DNA from: Clostridiales bacterium UBA929
Lineage (GTDB): Bacteria; Bacillota; Clostridia; Oscillospirales; UBA929
DNA length: 12,584 nucleotides
Direction: 5' to 3'
Assembly (NCBI GenBank): GCA_002293625.1
Contig: DBDP01000149.1
Location: 62,497-75,080, forward strand
The position numbers and the translations under genes are program-made. This document shows, one piece after another, positions 1-6,942 of the stretch. The notes under the pieces were generated by a model. That model saw only the letters and a program-made list of their open reading frames with translations. It was not told where the DNA came from and made no database searches. How positions within the stretch are numbered: the stretch's first letter is position 1; the number at the start of each line of letters is the position of its first letter.

Positions 1-210
1 TAAATTGCTTTGGAGATATTTTGAGCCGCGCAGAGGCGCGAGTTCTTCTTCTGTCCGTGCGCAGATATGGCGGCATTCCCCTTCAACGAACGCCGCACCG
101 AAAACCGCTCCGCCGCGAGACAGAACTGAGCGCGCCAAATGCGTGAACACCCCACCCGACGAACTTTCGCGCAGCAACGGCTCGTCAAGGCTTTGGCAGA
201 CATAAACCAT
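1..210 (-). CDS. FrhB-like (coenzyme F420 hydrogenase/dehydrogenase beta subunit family) protein, 3' part outside window
   Basis: The first 70 codons of a minus-strand gene are visible; the rest runs off the window start. The start ATG (208-210) sits 6 nt after a perfect AAGGAGG, which decides the start. The residues include SSSGGVFTHLA (16-26), GGAVFGAAF (33-41) and LRGSKYLQS (60-68). These match the start of the catalytic region of FrhB/FpoF-like proteins, flavin- and iron-sulfur-dependent oxidoreductases that in bacteria often sit in exopolysaccharide clusters. Family members normally carry an N-terminal ferredoxin domain with CxxC motifs before this point, and here the protein begins after it, so that domain is absent. 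The gene lies 19 nt downstream of the pyruvyl transferase gene and is almost surely in the same operon. The family call is firm; the substrate is unknown. Confidence 0.75.
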   Translation of the reverse strand, partial: MVYVCQSLDEPLLRESSSGGVFTHLARSVLSRGGAVFGAAFVEGECRHICARTEEELAPLRGSKYLQSNL

Positions 211-229
211 AAGTCGCCTCCTTATTATG

Positions 230-1375
230 TCACAGATACTTCCGCAAAATTTCCCCGGCGTCGCGGGCGCGTCCGATGAAATCGGGCAGGGCATTTTCTA
301 AGTGCTTCCGCAGTTCGTCTTCCCGCCTCATAAGACCCTTGAAGGCATCCACAAGGGTTTTCGCGGACGTCAGTTCTTTCGCGGGTAAAACCAGCCCTTC
401 CTCGCTCCCGAACAGATCGCGGGCGATTCCACGCGCCTTAACAGAGTAGCCCAGTACCAATGCCGGCACGCCGGACGAATACGCCGCGATGGAAGCGTGC
501 GTCCGTGCCGCGACCAGCAAACGGCAGTGCGAAATGATGTACTTCAACTCCCTCGCGCCGTTGGAAGGATCTATCGTAACAACGCGCCCGGGAAACGCTT
601 CAGCCAAACGCATTAAGACACGCATATCGCTTCCCGGCTCCCCGACGACGTGCGGGATCAGCGCGACCCTATAAGGTGTGTTGTCCAGAATATAGGCAAT
701 CAGCTCCCGGAACGCCTCCAGCGTCACGCCGGGGGCTTTTTCGTACCGCGTCACCAGCGGCGAGACATTGATTCCGATCATATTGCCGTCCAGAAAGCCG
801 TCGGGCAGCGGCACCTCCTCCGGCGAAAGGGTAAACGCCGGATCGGGCGCGAGGGTGATCTGCGCGCCCGTCTCCTTCAGCGCGTAGTAGGTAATACTCT
901 CCCGCGCGGTGATACTTGTCAGCGCGTTCAGGTCGGCGCACATCGCCTTGTCCAGCGCGCCCGGCTCGACCGACGCTCCCCACAGCACAACGGGTTTGCC
1001 CGCCTTCCTCGTCTCTTTGTTTAGCGCCATCAGCCAGTGCGGTTTGCCGTAGCAGTAATTGTCGCCGCCGATGGAGACAAACAGATCGCAGTCCCGTACT
1101 GCCCGTCTCTGCTCCCCCAGCACAAACGGTAAAGACAAGTCAGCTTTCACCGCCCTGCGGGATACCGCACCGAGCAGCCACAGCGGATTCGGCTTCATCG
1201 CCGGACCGTTGTAAATTATCCTGTCGATGCTCCCGCCGAACACGGCTTTGTCGTCCTCCGGCGTCGTTGAGCCAAGCGTGATCTTCGCTTCCCCCAGCAT
1301 CGCCGCCGTGGTGCGTACCAGCGCCTCACAGCCCCGGTTTTGCGCTCCGCCGTGACCCATCAGTACCGCCCGCAT
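230..1375 (-). CDS. Polysaccharide pyruvyl transferase family protein (CsaB/WcaK-like)
   Basis: A 381-residue cytosolic protein with no signal peptide or membrane segment. It should transfer a pyruvyl ketal from phosphoenolpyruvate to a sugar of a surface polysaccharide. Visible hallmarks are an N-terminal GHGGAQNRGCEAL segment (8-19), SIGGDNYCYG (101-110), LWGASVEP (131-138), LAPDPAFTL (175-183), and the C-terminal AARTHASIAAYSSGVPAL stretch (289-306), where family members place active-site Arg and His. Length is typical for the family (about 350-400). The start is fixed by AAGGAGG 6 nt upstream of ATG. It is followed after 19 nt by the FrhB-like gene, a pairing common in glycan loci, and is divergent from a Wzx-like flippase 47 nt away. 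The acceptor glycan cannot be read from the sequence. Confidence 0.85.
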   Translation of the reverse strand: MRAVLMGHGGAQNRGCEALVRTTAAMLGEAKITLGSTTPEDDKAVFGGSIDRIIYNGPAMKPNPLWLLGAVSRRAVKADLSLPFVLGEQRRAVRDCDLFVSIGGDNYCYGKPHWLMALNKETRKAGKPVVLWGASVEPGALDKAMCADLNALTSITARESITYYALKETGAQITLAPDPAFTLSPEEVPLPDGFLDGNMIGINVSPLVTRYEKAPGVTLEAFRELIAYILDNTPYRVALIPHVVGEPGSDMRVLMRLAEAFPGRVVTIDPSNGARELKYIISHCRLLVAARTHASIAAYSSGVPALVLGYSVKARGIARDLFGSEEGLVLPAKELTSAKTLVDAFKGLMRREDELRKHLENALPDFIGRARDAGEILRKYL

Positions 1376-1386
1376 AACACGCCTCC

Positions 1387-1415
1387 TTGCAAAGTCTGAA
1401 TGATTATGATATACT
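1387..1415 (+). promoter_or_regulatory. Putative SigA promoter of the flippase gene, possibly giving a leaderless mRNA
   Basis: TTGCAA (1387-1392), a 17-nt spacer and TATACT (1410-1415). The -10 box matches consensus at 5 of 6 positions and the -35 at 4 of 6. Transcription would start about 7 nt later, at or next to the ATG at 1423. There is no Shine-Dalgarno sequence before that ATG, which fits a leaderless message. Confidence 0.4.
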
Positions 1416-1422
1416 GCACGTC

Positions 1423-2832
1423 ATGGACAGAAAAACGTCGCTTATAAAGAACATATTGATTTTCGGCGTGGGAACGTCGCTCTCCAAACTGATGAGTATC
1501 CTGCTCGTCGGGATGTACACCGTGTACATCCGCGCGGGGGATATGGGGTACTACGATACGTTGATCAATGTTATATCGATGGTGACGCCGCTCATCTCGC
1601 TCCAAATCACCGACGCGCTCTACCGCCACATGCTCGCGGCGAAAGACGGATCCGAAGCCGGGCGCGTTTTGACAAACTGCTTTGCCGTTCTGTTTGGCGG
1701 AGTGGTCTTTTCTACGGGTTCTTTGACCGTTATCAACGGTCTTTCGGATATCCGTCTCGGCTGGTACCTTCCGGCTTACATCGCAACCTCGATCACCTTT
1801 TTGTTTTGCCAGCAAACCGCCCGCGGATTGCAAAAAAACACCGTCTATGCCGTCTCCGGCATTGTATACACTGGCGTGATGCTGGCCGCGAACATCGTTC
1901 TGATCGCCGTGTTCAAGATGGGGATCGAGGCGCTGCTGATTTCAACGATGATCGCCGATGTCATCGGTATCATCCTCATCGAGGTTACGGTCGGCGTCTT
2001 CCGGCGTCTGCGCCCCTCCCTGCTCTCCGGCAAAGAGGTAAAGGAGATGCTGCGCTACAGCATCCCGATGCTGCCGAACGTCGTTACTTGGTGGTTATTG
2101 ATGGTGTTCAACCGTTTCGCCATTCAGCATTACGCGGGATGGGACGCCAACGGTCTGTTCGCGGTGGCGTCTAAGTTCCCCGCCCTGCTGATGACGCTGT
2201 ACGGCGTCTTTACCCTCGCTTGGCAGGAGAACGCCATTTTTGCCTATGAATCGCAGGATCGGAACGAATATTATACCAAAACTTTCCGTATGTATACCCG
2301 CTTGCTCACCGGCGCGATCCTGCTGGTGCTGCCGGTCACGCGCTATATCGTCGGGGTGCTGCTTGCGGACGAGTATCAAGGCGCGTGGGAACTGATCCCT
2401 TTTCTGTATCTCGGCAGTATGGCGCAGACCTTTGCGAACTTTTTTAACACCGTTTATATGGGCGCGAAGCGCACCATCGGCGCGTTCGTAACGATGGTGG
2501 TCGGCGTCGCGGGAGGGATGGCCGTTTGCCTGCTGCTGATTCCTCACCTCGGCGCGCAGGCGGCGGCGCTCGCGCACATGACGGCTTTTATGCTGGCGTG
2601 GCTGCTGCGCGTATTCCACACGCGCAAGTACGCGCATATCGGCTTGGAATGGCCTGTTTTGGCGGTTATGGCACTGCTCACGGGCGGGTATGTGTACTGC
2701 TACTTCCTCGCGAACCCGCTGGCGGATATCCTGTTGTTCGCCGCCGCGATTCCGCTGTTTGTTTTGATTAACAAGGATCTGATAGTTCTGATGTTTCGCA
2801 TGGCGCGGGACTTTCTTCGGCGGAAAAGGTGA
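1423..2832 (+). CDS. Wzx-type polysaccharide flippase (MATE/MOP superfamily membrane protein)
   Basis: A 469-residue polytopic membrane protein, starting MDRKTSLIKNILIFGVGTSLSK, with about 12-14 hydrophobic segments across its length. This is the pattern of oligosaccharide flippases (PF01943/PF13440/PF14667 group), which move lipid-linked sugar repeat units across the cytoplasmic membrane. The opening basic residues followed by FGVGTSLSKLMSILLVGMYT, and the mid-protein YSIPMLPNVVTWW, are typical. An in-frame TTG 36 nt upstream is not preferred: the ATG at 1423 gives the conserved N-terminus, although neither has a good ribosome binding site. Its 3' end overlaps the convergent polymerase gene by 65 nt. 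With the neighbouring polymerase and pyruvyl transferase it completes an export/polymerisation set, but no glycosyltransferase is visible in the window. Confidence 0.85.
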   Translation: MDRKTSLIKNILIFGVGTSLSKLMSILLVGMYTVYIRAGDMGYYDTLINVISMVTPLISLQITDALYRHMLAAKDGSEAGRVLTNCFAVLFGGVVFSTGSLTVINGLSDIRLGWYLPAYIATSITFLFCQQTARGLQKNTVYAVSGIVYTGVMLAANIVLIAVFKMGIEALLISTMIADVIGIILIEVTVGVFRRLRPSLLSGKEVKEMLRYSIPMLPNVVTWWLLMVFNRFAIQHYAGWDANGLFAVASKFPALLMTLYGVFTLAWQENAIFAYESQDRNEYYTKTFRMYTRLLTGAILLVLPVTRYIVGVLLADEYQGAWELIPFLYLGSMAQTFANFFNTVYMGAKRTIGAFVTMVVGVAGGMAVCLLLIPHLGAQAAALAHMTAFMLAWLLRVFHTRKYAHIGLEWPVLAVMALLTGGYVYCYFLANPLADILLFAAAIPLFVLINKDLIVLMFRMARDFLRRKR

Positions 2833-4183
2833 ACTCGCCGTACAGAATCATCAGCACGAAGTAGAACCCGCCGGTCACGCTGAAATACACATGCCCCGCG
2901 ATAAACGCGTATCCGAAGGTCAGCACCAGCGCGAGAAGCACGCCCATCCGGTGCAGCCCCTTCCCCGGCGTGCGAAAAAGCTTCCACACCCGCAGAACGT
3001 AGGGAATCCACATGACAATAAACCCGATGATGCCGTAATAAAAGAGCATCTCAAACAGATCCATCTCGATTATGTGCGACTGTGTGCCGCGCCCGATTCC
3101 GAACAGGACGGTGCGGATATCCGAAGCCCAGCTATCCCCCGCCTTCCGCAGGTAAAACTCCCGCCCGCTCAGCAATACGCGCATGATCGGGTTGGAGTTT
3201 TGCCACGCCCAGCGCTGCTCGTCGTCTTCTAGGTAGGAAAAAGAGTCCTCCGTCCGCTCCTCCTCCACGATGCTCCCAAGCCTTGAAATCGAAGAAAACA
3301 CCGTCTGCGCCATCCCGAACAGCGATAGTACAATACACAGGGAAAGCGAGATCGCGACCAAATGCCAGCAGCGGCGGCTCGCCGCGCGGTTTTTTGTTCG
3401 CCTCGCGCGGATATATTGATAGGCAAGCACAAAGAAGGTGCCCGCCGCGAGCGCGACAAACGCCGTCTTGGTGCCGACCAACAGCAATGCGTTCATCACG
3501 GCCGCGGGCGCAATCAGTCTCGGCCAGTTCTTTTTATCCTTGAATCCTCCGGCGGCAAAGAAATCGGAAAGCGTAATCGGCAGAAGCAGCATCAGTATCG
3601 CCACCGCTTCGTTGGCGGCGTAATAAAACCCGCTGGAGCCGCGTATCCCGAAGCGGTCGGCGGAGGCGAAGAAGCCGAGCCGTATCGGCATGACGGACGA
3701 GAGGACGTAGCAGCCGATGATGGAGCCAGCCATCAAAAGCGCCGTCCATGTGAAGATACGCCGCAGCAAGCGCCCCGCTTCCTCACGGCTGAACGAGACA
3801 TTCAACAGCCGGGAGAATACGGCGAGCGCCGCGATATTGAACGCAAAACGCGCGATGTACTGCGCGTCGGCAAAAAATTCGTAACGGCTCCCGAGGAATA
3901 TCTCGCTGGTTACGCTCAATAACGACACCAGCGCCAGCAGCAGGATGTGCAGGATGTTTTTGTATTCCTTATTCAGCAGGATATATAATCCCATCACCAG
4001 CAGCAGCGCCATCCGCAGAAGCAAGGTCGGCGTAAGCGAAACCATCCACCCGGGCTGCGCTATGCCCAGCACCCGGACGGCGTATAAGTACATCCCGTTG
4101 AGTATATCAAGGATCGGGTTGGCAAAGAGATACAGCACAAAAAGCCGCTCCAGTCCTTTATTCCAGCGTTCGCCACTTAGCAT
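2768..4183 (-). CDS. O-antigen ligase/polymerase-like (Wzy-type) membrane protein
   Basis: A 471-residue integral membrane protein with roughly 10-12 hydrophobic helices. A long extracellular-type polar loop between the central helices (about residues 305-375) contains LLSGREFYLRKAG and VLFGIGRGTQSH, followed by EMDLFEMLFYYGIIGF. This arrangement is characteristic of the Wzy/WaaL O-antigen ligase superfamily, which joins lipid-linked repeat units into long chains or transfers them outside the membrane. The ATG at 4181-4183 has only a weak G-rich ribosome binding site (GGGGG, 7 nt upstream) but lies just behind a very strong promoter. The C-terminal tail is polar and overlaps the flippase gene on the other strand by 65 nt. 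Whether it acts as polymerase or ligase cannot be decided from the sequence. Confidence 0.8.
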   Translation of the reverse strand: MLSGERWNKGLERLFVLYLFANPILDILNGMYLYAVRVLGIAQPGWMVSLTPTLLLRMALLLVMGLYILLNKEYKNILHILLLALVSLLSVTSEIFLGSRYEFFADAQYIARFAFNIAALAVFSRLLNVSFSREEAGRLLRRIFTWTALLMAGSIIGCYVLSSVMPIRLGFFASADRFGIRGSSGFYYAANEAVAILMLLLPITLSDFFAAGGFKDKKNWPRLIAPAAVMNALLLVGTKTAFVALAAGTFFVLAYQYIRARRTKNRAASRRCWHLVAISLSLCIVLSLFGMAQTVFSSISRLGSIVEEERTEDSFSYLEDDEQRWAWQNSNPIMRVLLSGREFYLRKAGDSWASDIRTVLFGIGRGTQSHIIEMDLFEMLFYYGIIGFIVMWIPYVLRVWKLFRTPGKGLHRMGVLLALVLTFGYAFIAGHVYFSVTGGFYFVLMILYGEFTFSAEESPAPCETSELSDPC

Positions 4184-4207
4184 TGCAAAACCCCCGATTC
4201 TTTGGGT

Positions 4208-4237
4208 ATCATAACATGGTTCTCGGTTTTATGTCAA
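4208..4237 (-). promoter_or_regulatory. Strong SigA promoter of the polymerase gene
   Basis: Read on the minus strand: TTGACA (4237-4232), an 18-nt spacer and TATGAT (4213-4208). The -35 is perfect and the -10 matches at 5 of 6 positions. The predicted start is near 4201, giving a short leader of about 18 nt before the ATG at 4183. Confidence 0.7.
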
Positions 4238-4273
4238 GCATTTTCCAGTTATATCATAGGCGAGGTGTTCTCT

Positions 4274-5242
4274 ATGAAAAAGCTGCTTATCCTTACCACG
4301 GGAGGAACCATTGCCGCGACGCAAACCCCCGGCGGCTACGCTCCGTCGCTTGGGGTTGACTTGACCCTGCCCGAAACCCTTTGCGACATACGCCACATCC
4401 TTAATATAGACAGCACCAACATGCGCCCGGAAGACTGGGTTCTGATCGCGAGAGAAGTGTACGAAGGATTGGCGGCTTACGACGGGGTTATCATCACCCA
4501 CGGCACCGACACTATGGCATACACCGCGTCAATGCTCTCCTTCATGCTGAAGAATCTAACAAAGCCCGTCATCATCACAGGCTCGCAGCGACCGCCCGAA
4601 CACCCCGAATCCGACGCGAAAAAGAACCTCTCGGACGCGGCGCTGGCAGCCACGTCGGGCTTAGCGGGCGTATACATTGTTTTCGGCGGCAAGATACTCT
4701 CGGGGACGCAGGCGAGCAAAACGCACACAACCGCACTAGACGCTTTTGAAAGTATACATGCCCCTGTTGACGGGCGCATTGAGAACGGCGGGGTGGTTGT
4801 ACTTTCCCCGCGTAAAACTACGGGACAAACGGAGCTGGACACCGCTCTATGCCCCGATGTTTTCTTACTAAAAATCATCCCCGGCACAAAGCCGGAGATG
4901 ATAAACACGCTCGTGTCTATGGGGCATAAGGGTATTATGATCGAAGCCTTCGGATTGGGCGGGGTTCCGAAACCCTTCCTCGAACCGATCCGGCAAGCTG
5001 TCAGTGCCGGGGTCGCCGTAGTCGTCACGACCCAATGCCGCTATGGTGATACGGATTTGACTGTGTACGAAGTGGGTAAAAACGCTTTGGACGCGGGGGT
5101 GATTCCTGCCAACGGACTCACGTCCGAAGCGGCGGTCACTATGCTGATGTGGCTGCTCGGTCACGATTACAGTCTTGAGGAGATTCGTGTGAGAATTGCC
5201 GGATTTACGGGACTATATAGCGAACGGCGGCAGCAGCCGTGA
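4274..5242 (+). CDS. ansA: Type I (cytoplasmic) L-asparaginase
   Basis: A 322-residue enzyme that hydrolyses L-asparagine to aspartate and ammonia. The N-terminal MKKLLILTTGGTIAA carries the first signature with nucleophile Thr12. The second signature, IITHGTDTMAYTAS (73-86), carries the Thr78-Asp79 pair, and ITGSQRP (101-107) is a further conserved block. No signal peptide is present, which points to the cytoplasmic type I enzyme. An in-frame TTG 72 nt upstream would add a sequence unlike the family; the ATG at 4274 follows a G-rich GGCGAGGTG and gives the canonical N-terminus. Divergent from the polymerase gene and convergent with spmB, with a 38-nt 3' overlap. A TATCAT at 4252-4257 could be its -10 box, but I see no good -35. 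Confidence 0.93.
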   Translation: MKKLLILTTGGTIAATQTPGGYAPSLGVDLTLPETLCDIRHILNIDSTNMRPEDWVLIAREVYEGLAAYDGVIITHGTDTMAYTASMLSFMLKNLTKPVIITGSQRPPEHPESDAKKNLSDAALAATSGLAGVYIVFGGKILSGTQASKTHTTALDAFESIHAPVDGRIENGGVVVLSPRKTTGQTELDTALCPDVFLLKIIPGTKPEMINTLVSMGHKGIMIEAFGLGGVPKPFLEPIRQAVSAGVAVVVTTQCRYGDTDLTVYEVGKNALDAGVIPANGLTSEAAVTMLMWLLGHDYSLEEIRVRIAGFTGLYSERRQQP

Positions 5243-5720
5243 TATACCCCGTGAAGTCGGCGAGCAGCGCCGCCGGAATAACATAGCGCGTTTTGCTGAC
5301 GCCCGCAGCGCCGCAAATGACGCTGACCGCGTAGAAGGTCGTTTCGGTACTGCCCAGCATGACGGCGACCGTTCGCCCTATTTGCGAGTCCACGCCGTGC
5401 TTCGTCATCAATTCTATGCCCATCGCAAGCGCCCCGCTTCCGGAAAATGGGCGGATGATAATCAGCGGCGCGCACTCCGCCGGAATCCCGATCGCCGCGA
5501 ACAGCGGACGGCAGAGTTCGGCAAACGCGTCCAGCGCCCCCGACGCGCGCAGCATGGTAATCGCCGCGAGCAGCGTAACCAGCGCGGGTACGATTCGGTA
5601 CAGAACCCGTAACCCTTCCTTCGCGCCCTCGATAAACGCGGAAAAAATGTCCACGCCGCGCAAAACGGCGTAGAGCGAAACGCCGAGTACAATCAACGGT
5701 GCCATAATCTGCCAGATCAT
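5205..5720 (-). CDS. spmB: Spore maturation protein B
   Basis: A 171-residue membrane protein with several hydrophobic helices, containing the conserved block IIIRPFSGSGALAMGIELM (87-105) and LGSTETTFYAVSV (122-134). It matches SpmB, a member of the nucleoside-recognition/Gate domain family, which in Bacillus is needed with SpmA and a D,D-carboxypeptidase for spore core dehydration and heat resistance. Its ATG (5718-5720) overlaps the spmA stop codon as ATGA, with GAGGAAAG upstream, so translation is probably coupled. The reading frame is open further upstream, but that sequence lies inside spmA and is not needed. Length is close to the B. subtilis protein. It ends at a TAA that overlaps the asparaginase gene on the other strand. 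Confidence 0.93.
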   Translation of the reverse strand: MIWQIMAPLIVLGVSLYAVLRGVDIFSAFIEGAKEGLRVLYRIVPALVTLLAAITMLRASGALDAFAELCRPLFAAIGIPAECAPLIIIRPFSGSGALAMGIELMTKHGVDSQIGRTVAVMLGSTETTFYAVSVICGAAGVSKTRYVIPAALLADFTGYITAAAAVRYIVP

Positions 5721-6298
5721 CGCCAGACTTTCCTCAACAGAAACCCGCCGATGATGCCCGTCGCGCAGCTTACGGCGGTGGCAATCCAAACTGCGGGAAG
5801 AATATCGAAGGGGTTCGCGGCATTCAGCGACGCGCGGGCTGCCGCAATCGTCGCCGGAATGAGCTGGAGCGAACCCGCGCCGAGGATCACCAGCATACAT
5901 ACGGAGTCCGACGCCACCCCCGTGCGCCCCGCGTTGTCATGCAGCCTTGTGCAAGCGCGTATGGAGAGCGGCGTCGCGGCATTGCCCAGCCCTAGTAAAT
6001 TAGCGGAAACCGACGCGGCCAGATCGCCGCGCAGCGAATCATCCGAACGCGCTTCGGGGAACAGAGCGCCGAGCGGATATTTTAAGAGGCTTGCCAGCTT
6101 TTGAATCAATCCCGCGCGGCGCATTACTTCCACAACGCCGCTCCATAGGCAAAGGACGCCCGCGATTTTAATTCCGAGCGTAACCGCCTGCTCCGCGCCG
6201 CCCAAAAGCCCCGATGACATTTCGGAAACCTTGCCGGAGAAAAGGGAGTATATAACGGCCACAAGCATCATGACCACAAGCAAAACGGACATCGCCAT
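5717..6298 (-). CDS. spmA: Spore maturation protein A
   Basis: A 193-residue membrane protein. After a first hydrophobic helix (2-20) comes the nucleoside-recognition/Gate-type domain with LGIKIAGVLCLWSGVVEVM (41-59) and the family's best-known block, SANLLGLGNAATPLSIRA (98-115). SpmA works with SpmB in spore maturation, probably in the forespore or mother-cell membranes. The start at ATG 6296-6298 is chosen over a TTG 36 nt upstream because GAGGG lies 6 nt before the ATG and the family begins with the hydrophobic helix. First gene of a two-gene operon with spmB (4-nt overlap). I see no convincing promoter in the gap to the divergent abrB-like gene, so the pair may depend on an atypical sporulation promoter. 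Confidence 0.93.
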   Translation of the reverse strand: MAMSVLLVVMMLVAVIYSLFSGKVSEMSSGLLGGAEQAVTLGIKIAGVLCLWSGVVEVMRRAGLIQKLASLLKYPLGALFPEARSDDSLRGDLAASVSANLLGLGNAATPLSIRACTRLHDNAGRTGVASDSVCMLVILGAGSLQLIPATIAAARASLNAANPFDILPAVWIATAVSCATGIIGGFLLRKVWR

Positions 6299-6360
6299 AA
6301 TAATCCCTCGATCACGCTCGTTCGCCTTTGGCAAACAAGAGAATTTTTAGATAATCCGTG

Positions 6361-6389
6361 TTGACAAATTTGTGAAAATCGTCTATAAT
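6361..6389 (+). promoter_or_regulatory. Perfect-consensus SigA promoter of the abrB-like gene
   Basis: TTGACA (6361-6366), a 17-nt spacer and TATAAT (6384-6389), identical to the SigA consensus. Transcription should start near 6396 and give a leader of about 65 nt that holds two CGNCGAA direct repeats (6400-6406 and 6431-6437). Confidence 0.9.
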
Positions 6390-6461
6390 TGTCACTAAGC
6401 GGCGAACTTACCACAATATGTCGCTCTGGTCGCCGAAATTTATTCACAAGGAGAACCGCAT

Positions 6462-6704
6462 ATGAAATCCACCGGGATCACAAGGAAAGTTGACGAACTG
6501 GGACGCATTGTTCTGCCAATCGAGTTAAGGCGCACACTGGACATCATGGAGAAAGACCCGATCGAAATCTATGTTGACGGAAACAGCATTGTCCTGAAAA
6601 AGTATCAGCTTTCCTGCGTCTTCTGCGGCAACCCCGAAAACCTAACCCCGTTCAAAGAGAAATATGTATGCATCGACTGTATGTCGAACCTAAAGACTGT
6701 TTAA
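6462..6704 (+). CDS. abrB: AbrB/SpoVT-family transition-state regulator with C-terminal Cys4 knuckle
   Basis: An 80-residue DNA-binding protein. Residues 1-47 are a clear AbrB swapped-hairpin domain (GITRKVDELGRIVLPIELRR at 5-24, then VDGNSIVLKKY), close to Bacillus AbrB/Abh. Instead of the Bacillus C-terminal multimerisation segment it carries two CxxC pairs, Cys52/Cys55 and Cys70/Cys73, which probably bind zinc. This C-terminal form is known in clostridial AbrB-like proteins. AbrB proteins bind as tetramers to many promoters and repress post-exponential genes during growth. Own consensus promoter, AAGGAGA 8 nt before ATG, and own terminator: a monocistronic unit facing against dacF and spmAB. 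The AbrB-family call is firm; equivalence to B. subtilis AbrB is not certain. Confidence 0.9.
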   Translation: MKSTGITRKVDELGRIVLPIELRRTLDIMEKDPIEIYVDGNSIVLKKYQLSCVFCGNPENLTPFKEKYVCIDCMSNLKTV

Positions 6705-6718
6705 CTCTACATAAACCC

Positions 6719-6746
6719 AAGGAGCGCCGGAGACGGCGCTCCTTTT
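6719..6746 (+). terminator. Intrinsic terminator of the abrB-like gene
   Basis: A 10-bp perfect stem: AAGGAGCGCC (6719-6728), the 6-nt loop GGAGAC, then GGCGCTCCTT (6735-6744), with TTTT covering 6743-6746. It lies 15 nt past the stop codon. Confidence 0.88.
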
Positions 6747-6942
6747 CAGGTTACAAATTCAGGTTGCAGACAAAGACGTTTTGCCCCGAGCGAAGCGAGT
6801 TGTCAAGTGCGAAAAACTGGAGCGAAATCGCAATTTTGCGAAGTTTTTTGCGATTGCCGGGCATAACGGCGCATGGCTGCACGACTATTGCGGCGGTTTT
6901 TCTGTAGGGTGCGACGACCTCGGCGCACCGTTAGCGAGTTGT
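6747..6942. other. Gene-free, structured intergenic stretch between abrB and dacF
   Basis: No gene is supported here. It holds a near-repeat CAGGTT(A/G)CA at 6747-6755 and 6760-6768. It also holds a bulged hairpin: outer stem 6809-6818 with 6842-6851 (10 bp, one G-T pair) and inner stem TCGCA/TGCGA at 6828-6832 and 6837-6841. A third element is a 6-bp hairpin GGTGCG/CGCACC (6908-6913 and 6924-6929). AGCGAGTTGTC occurs twice, at 6794-6804 and 6933-6943, the second copy touching the dacF stop codon. Read on the minus strand, the large hairpin is followed by TTTTT in its outer arm, so part of it may serve as dacF's 3' end. It could also be a degraded dispersed repeat. Confidence 0.5.

Noticed and set aside
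650..1024. 124-codon open frame on the plus strand
   Set aside because: Antisense to the pyruvyl transferase, no domain or start signal.
2095..2637. 180-codon open frame on the minus strand
   Set aside because: Antisense to the flippase gene; His/Arg/Gln-rich composition typical of an antisense shadow.
3362..3922. 186-codon open frame on the plus strand
   Set aside because: Lies wholly antisense to the well-supported polymerase gene; Arg/Gln/Pro-rich composition, no recognisable domain and no ribosome binding site. A shadow frame of GC-rich DNA.
4252..4257. TATCAT as the -10 box of the asparaginase promoter
   Set aside because: No acceptable -35 at 16-18 nt, and the predicted start would fall inside the ribosome binding region; left uncalled as a feature.
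5721..5900. Possible longer N-terminus of SpmB
   Set aside because: The extension lies inside spmA, is Arg/Gly-rich and unlike SpmB; the ATGA-coupled start gives the normal family length.
6400..6434. GGCGA/TCGCC inverted repeat in the abrB leader as a riboswitch-like stem
   Set aside because: Only 5 bp with a loop of about 24 nt; the direct-repeat reading of the same bases is more convincing.
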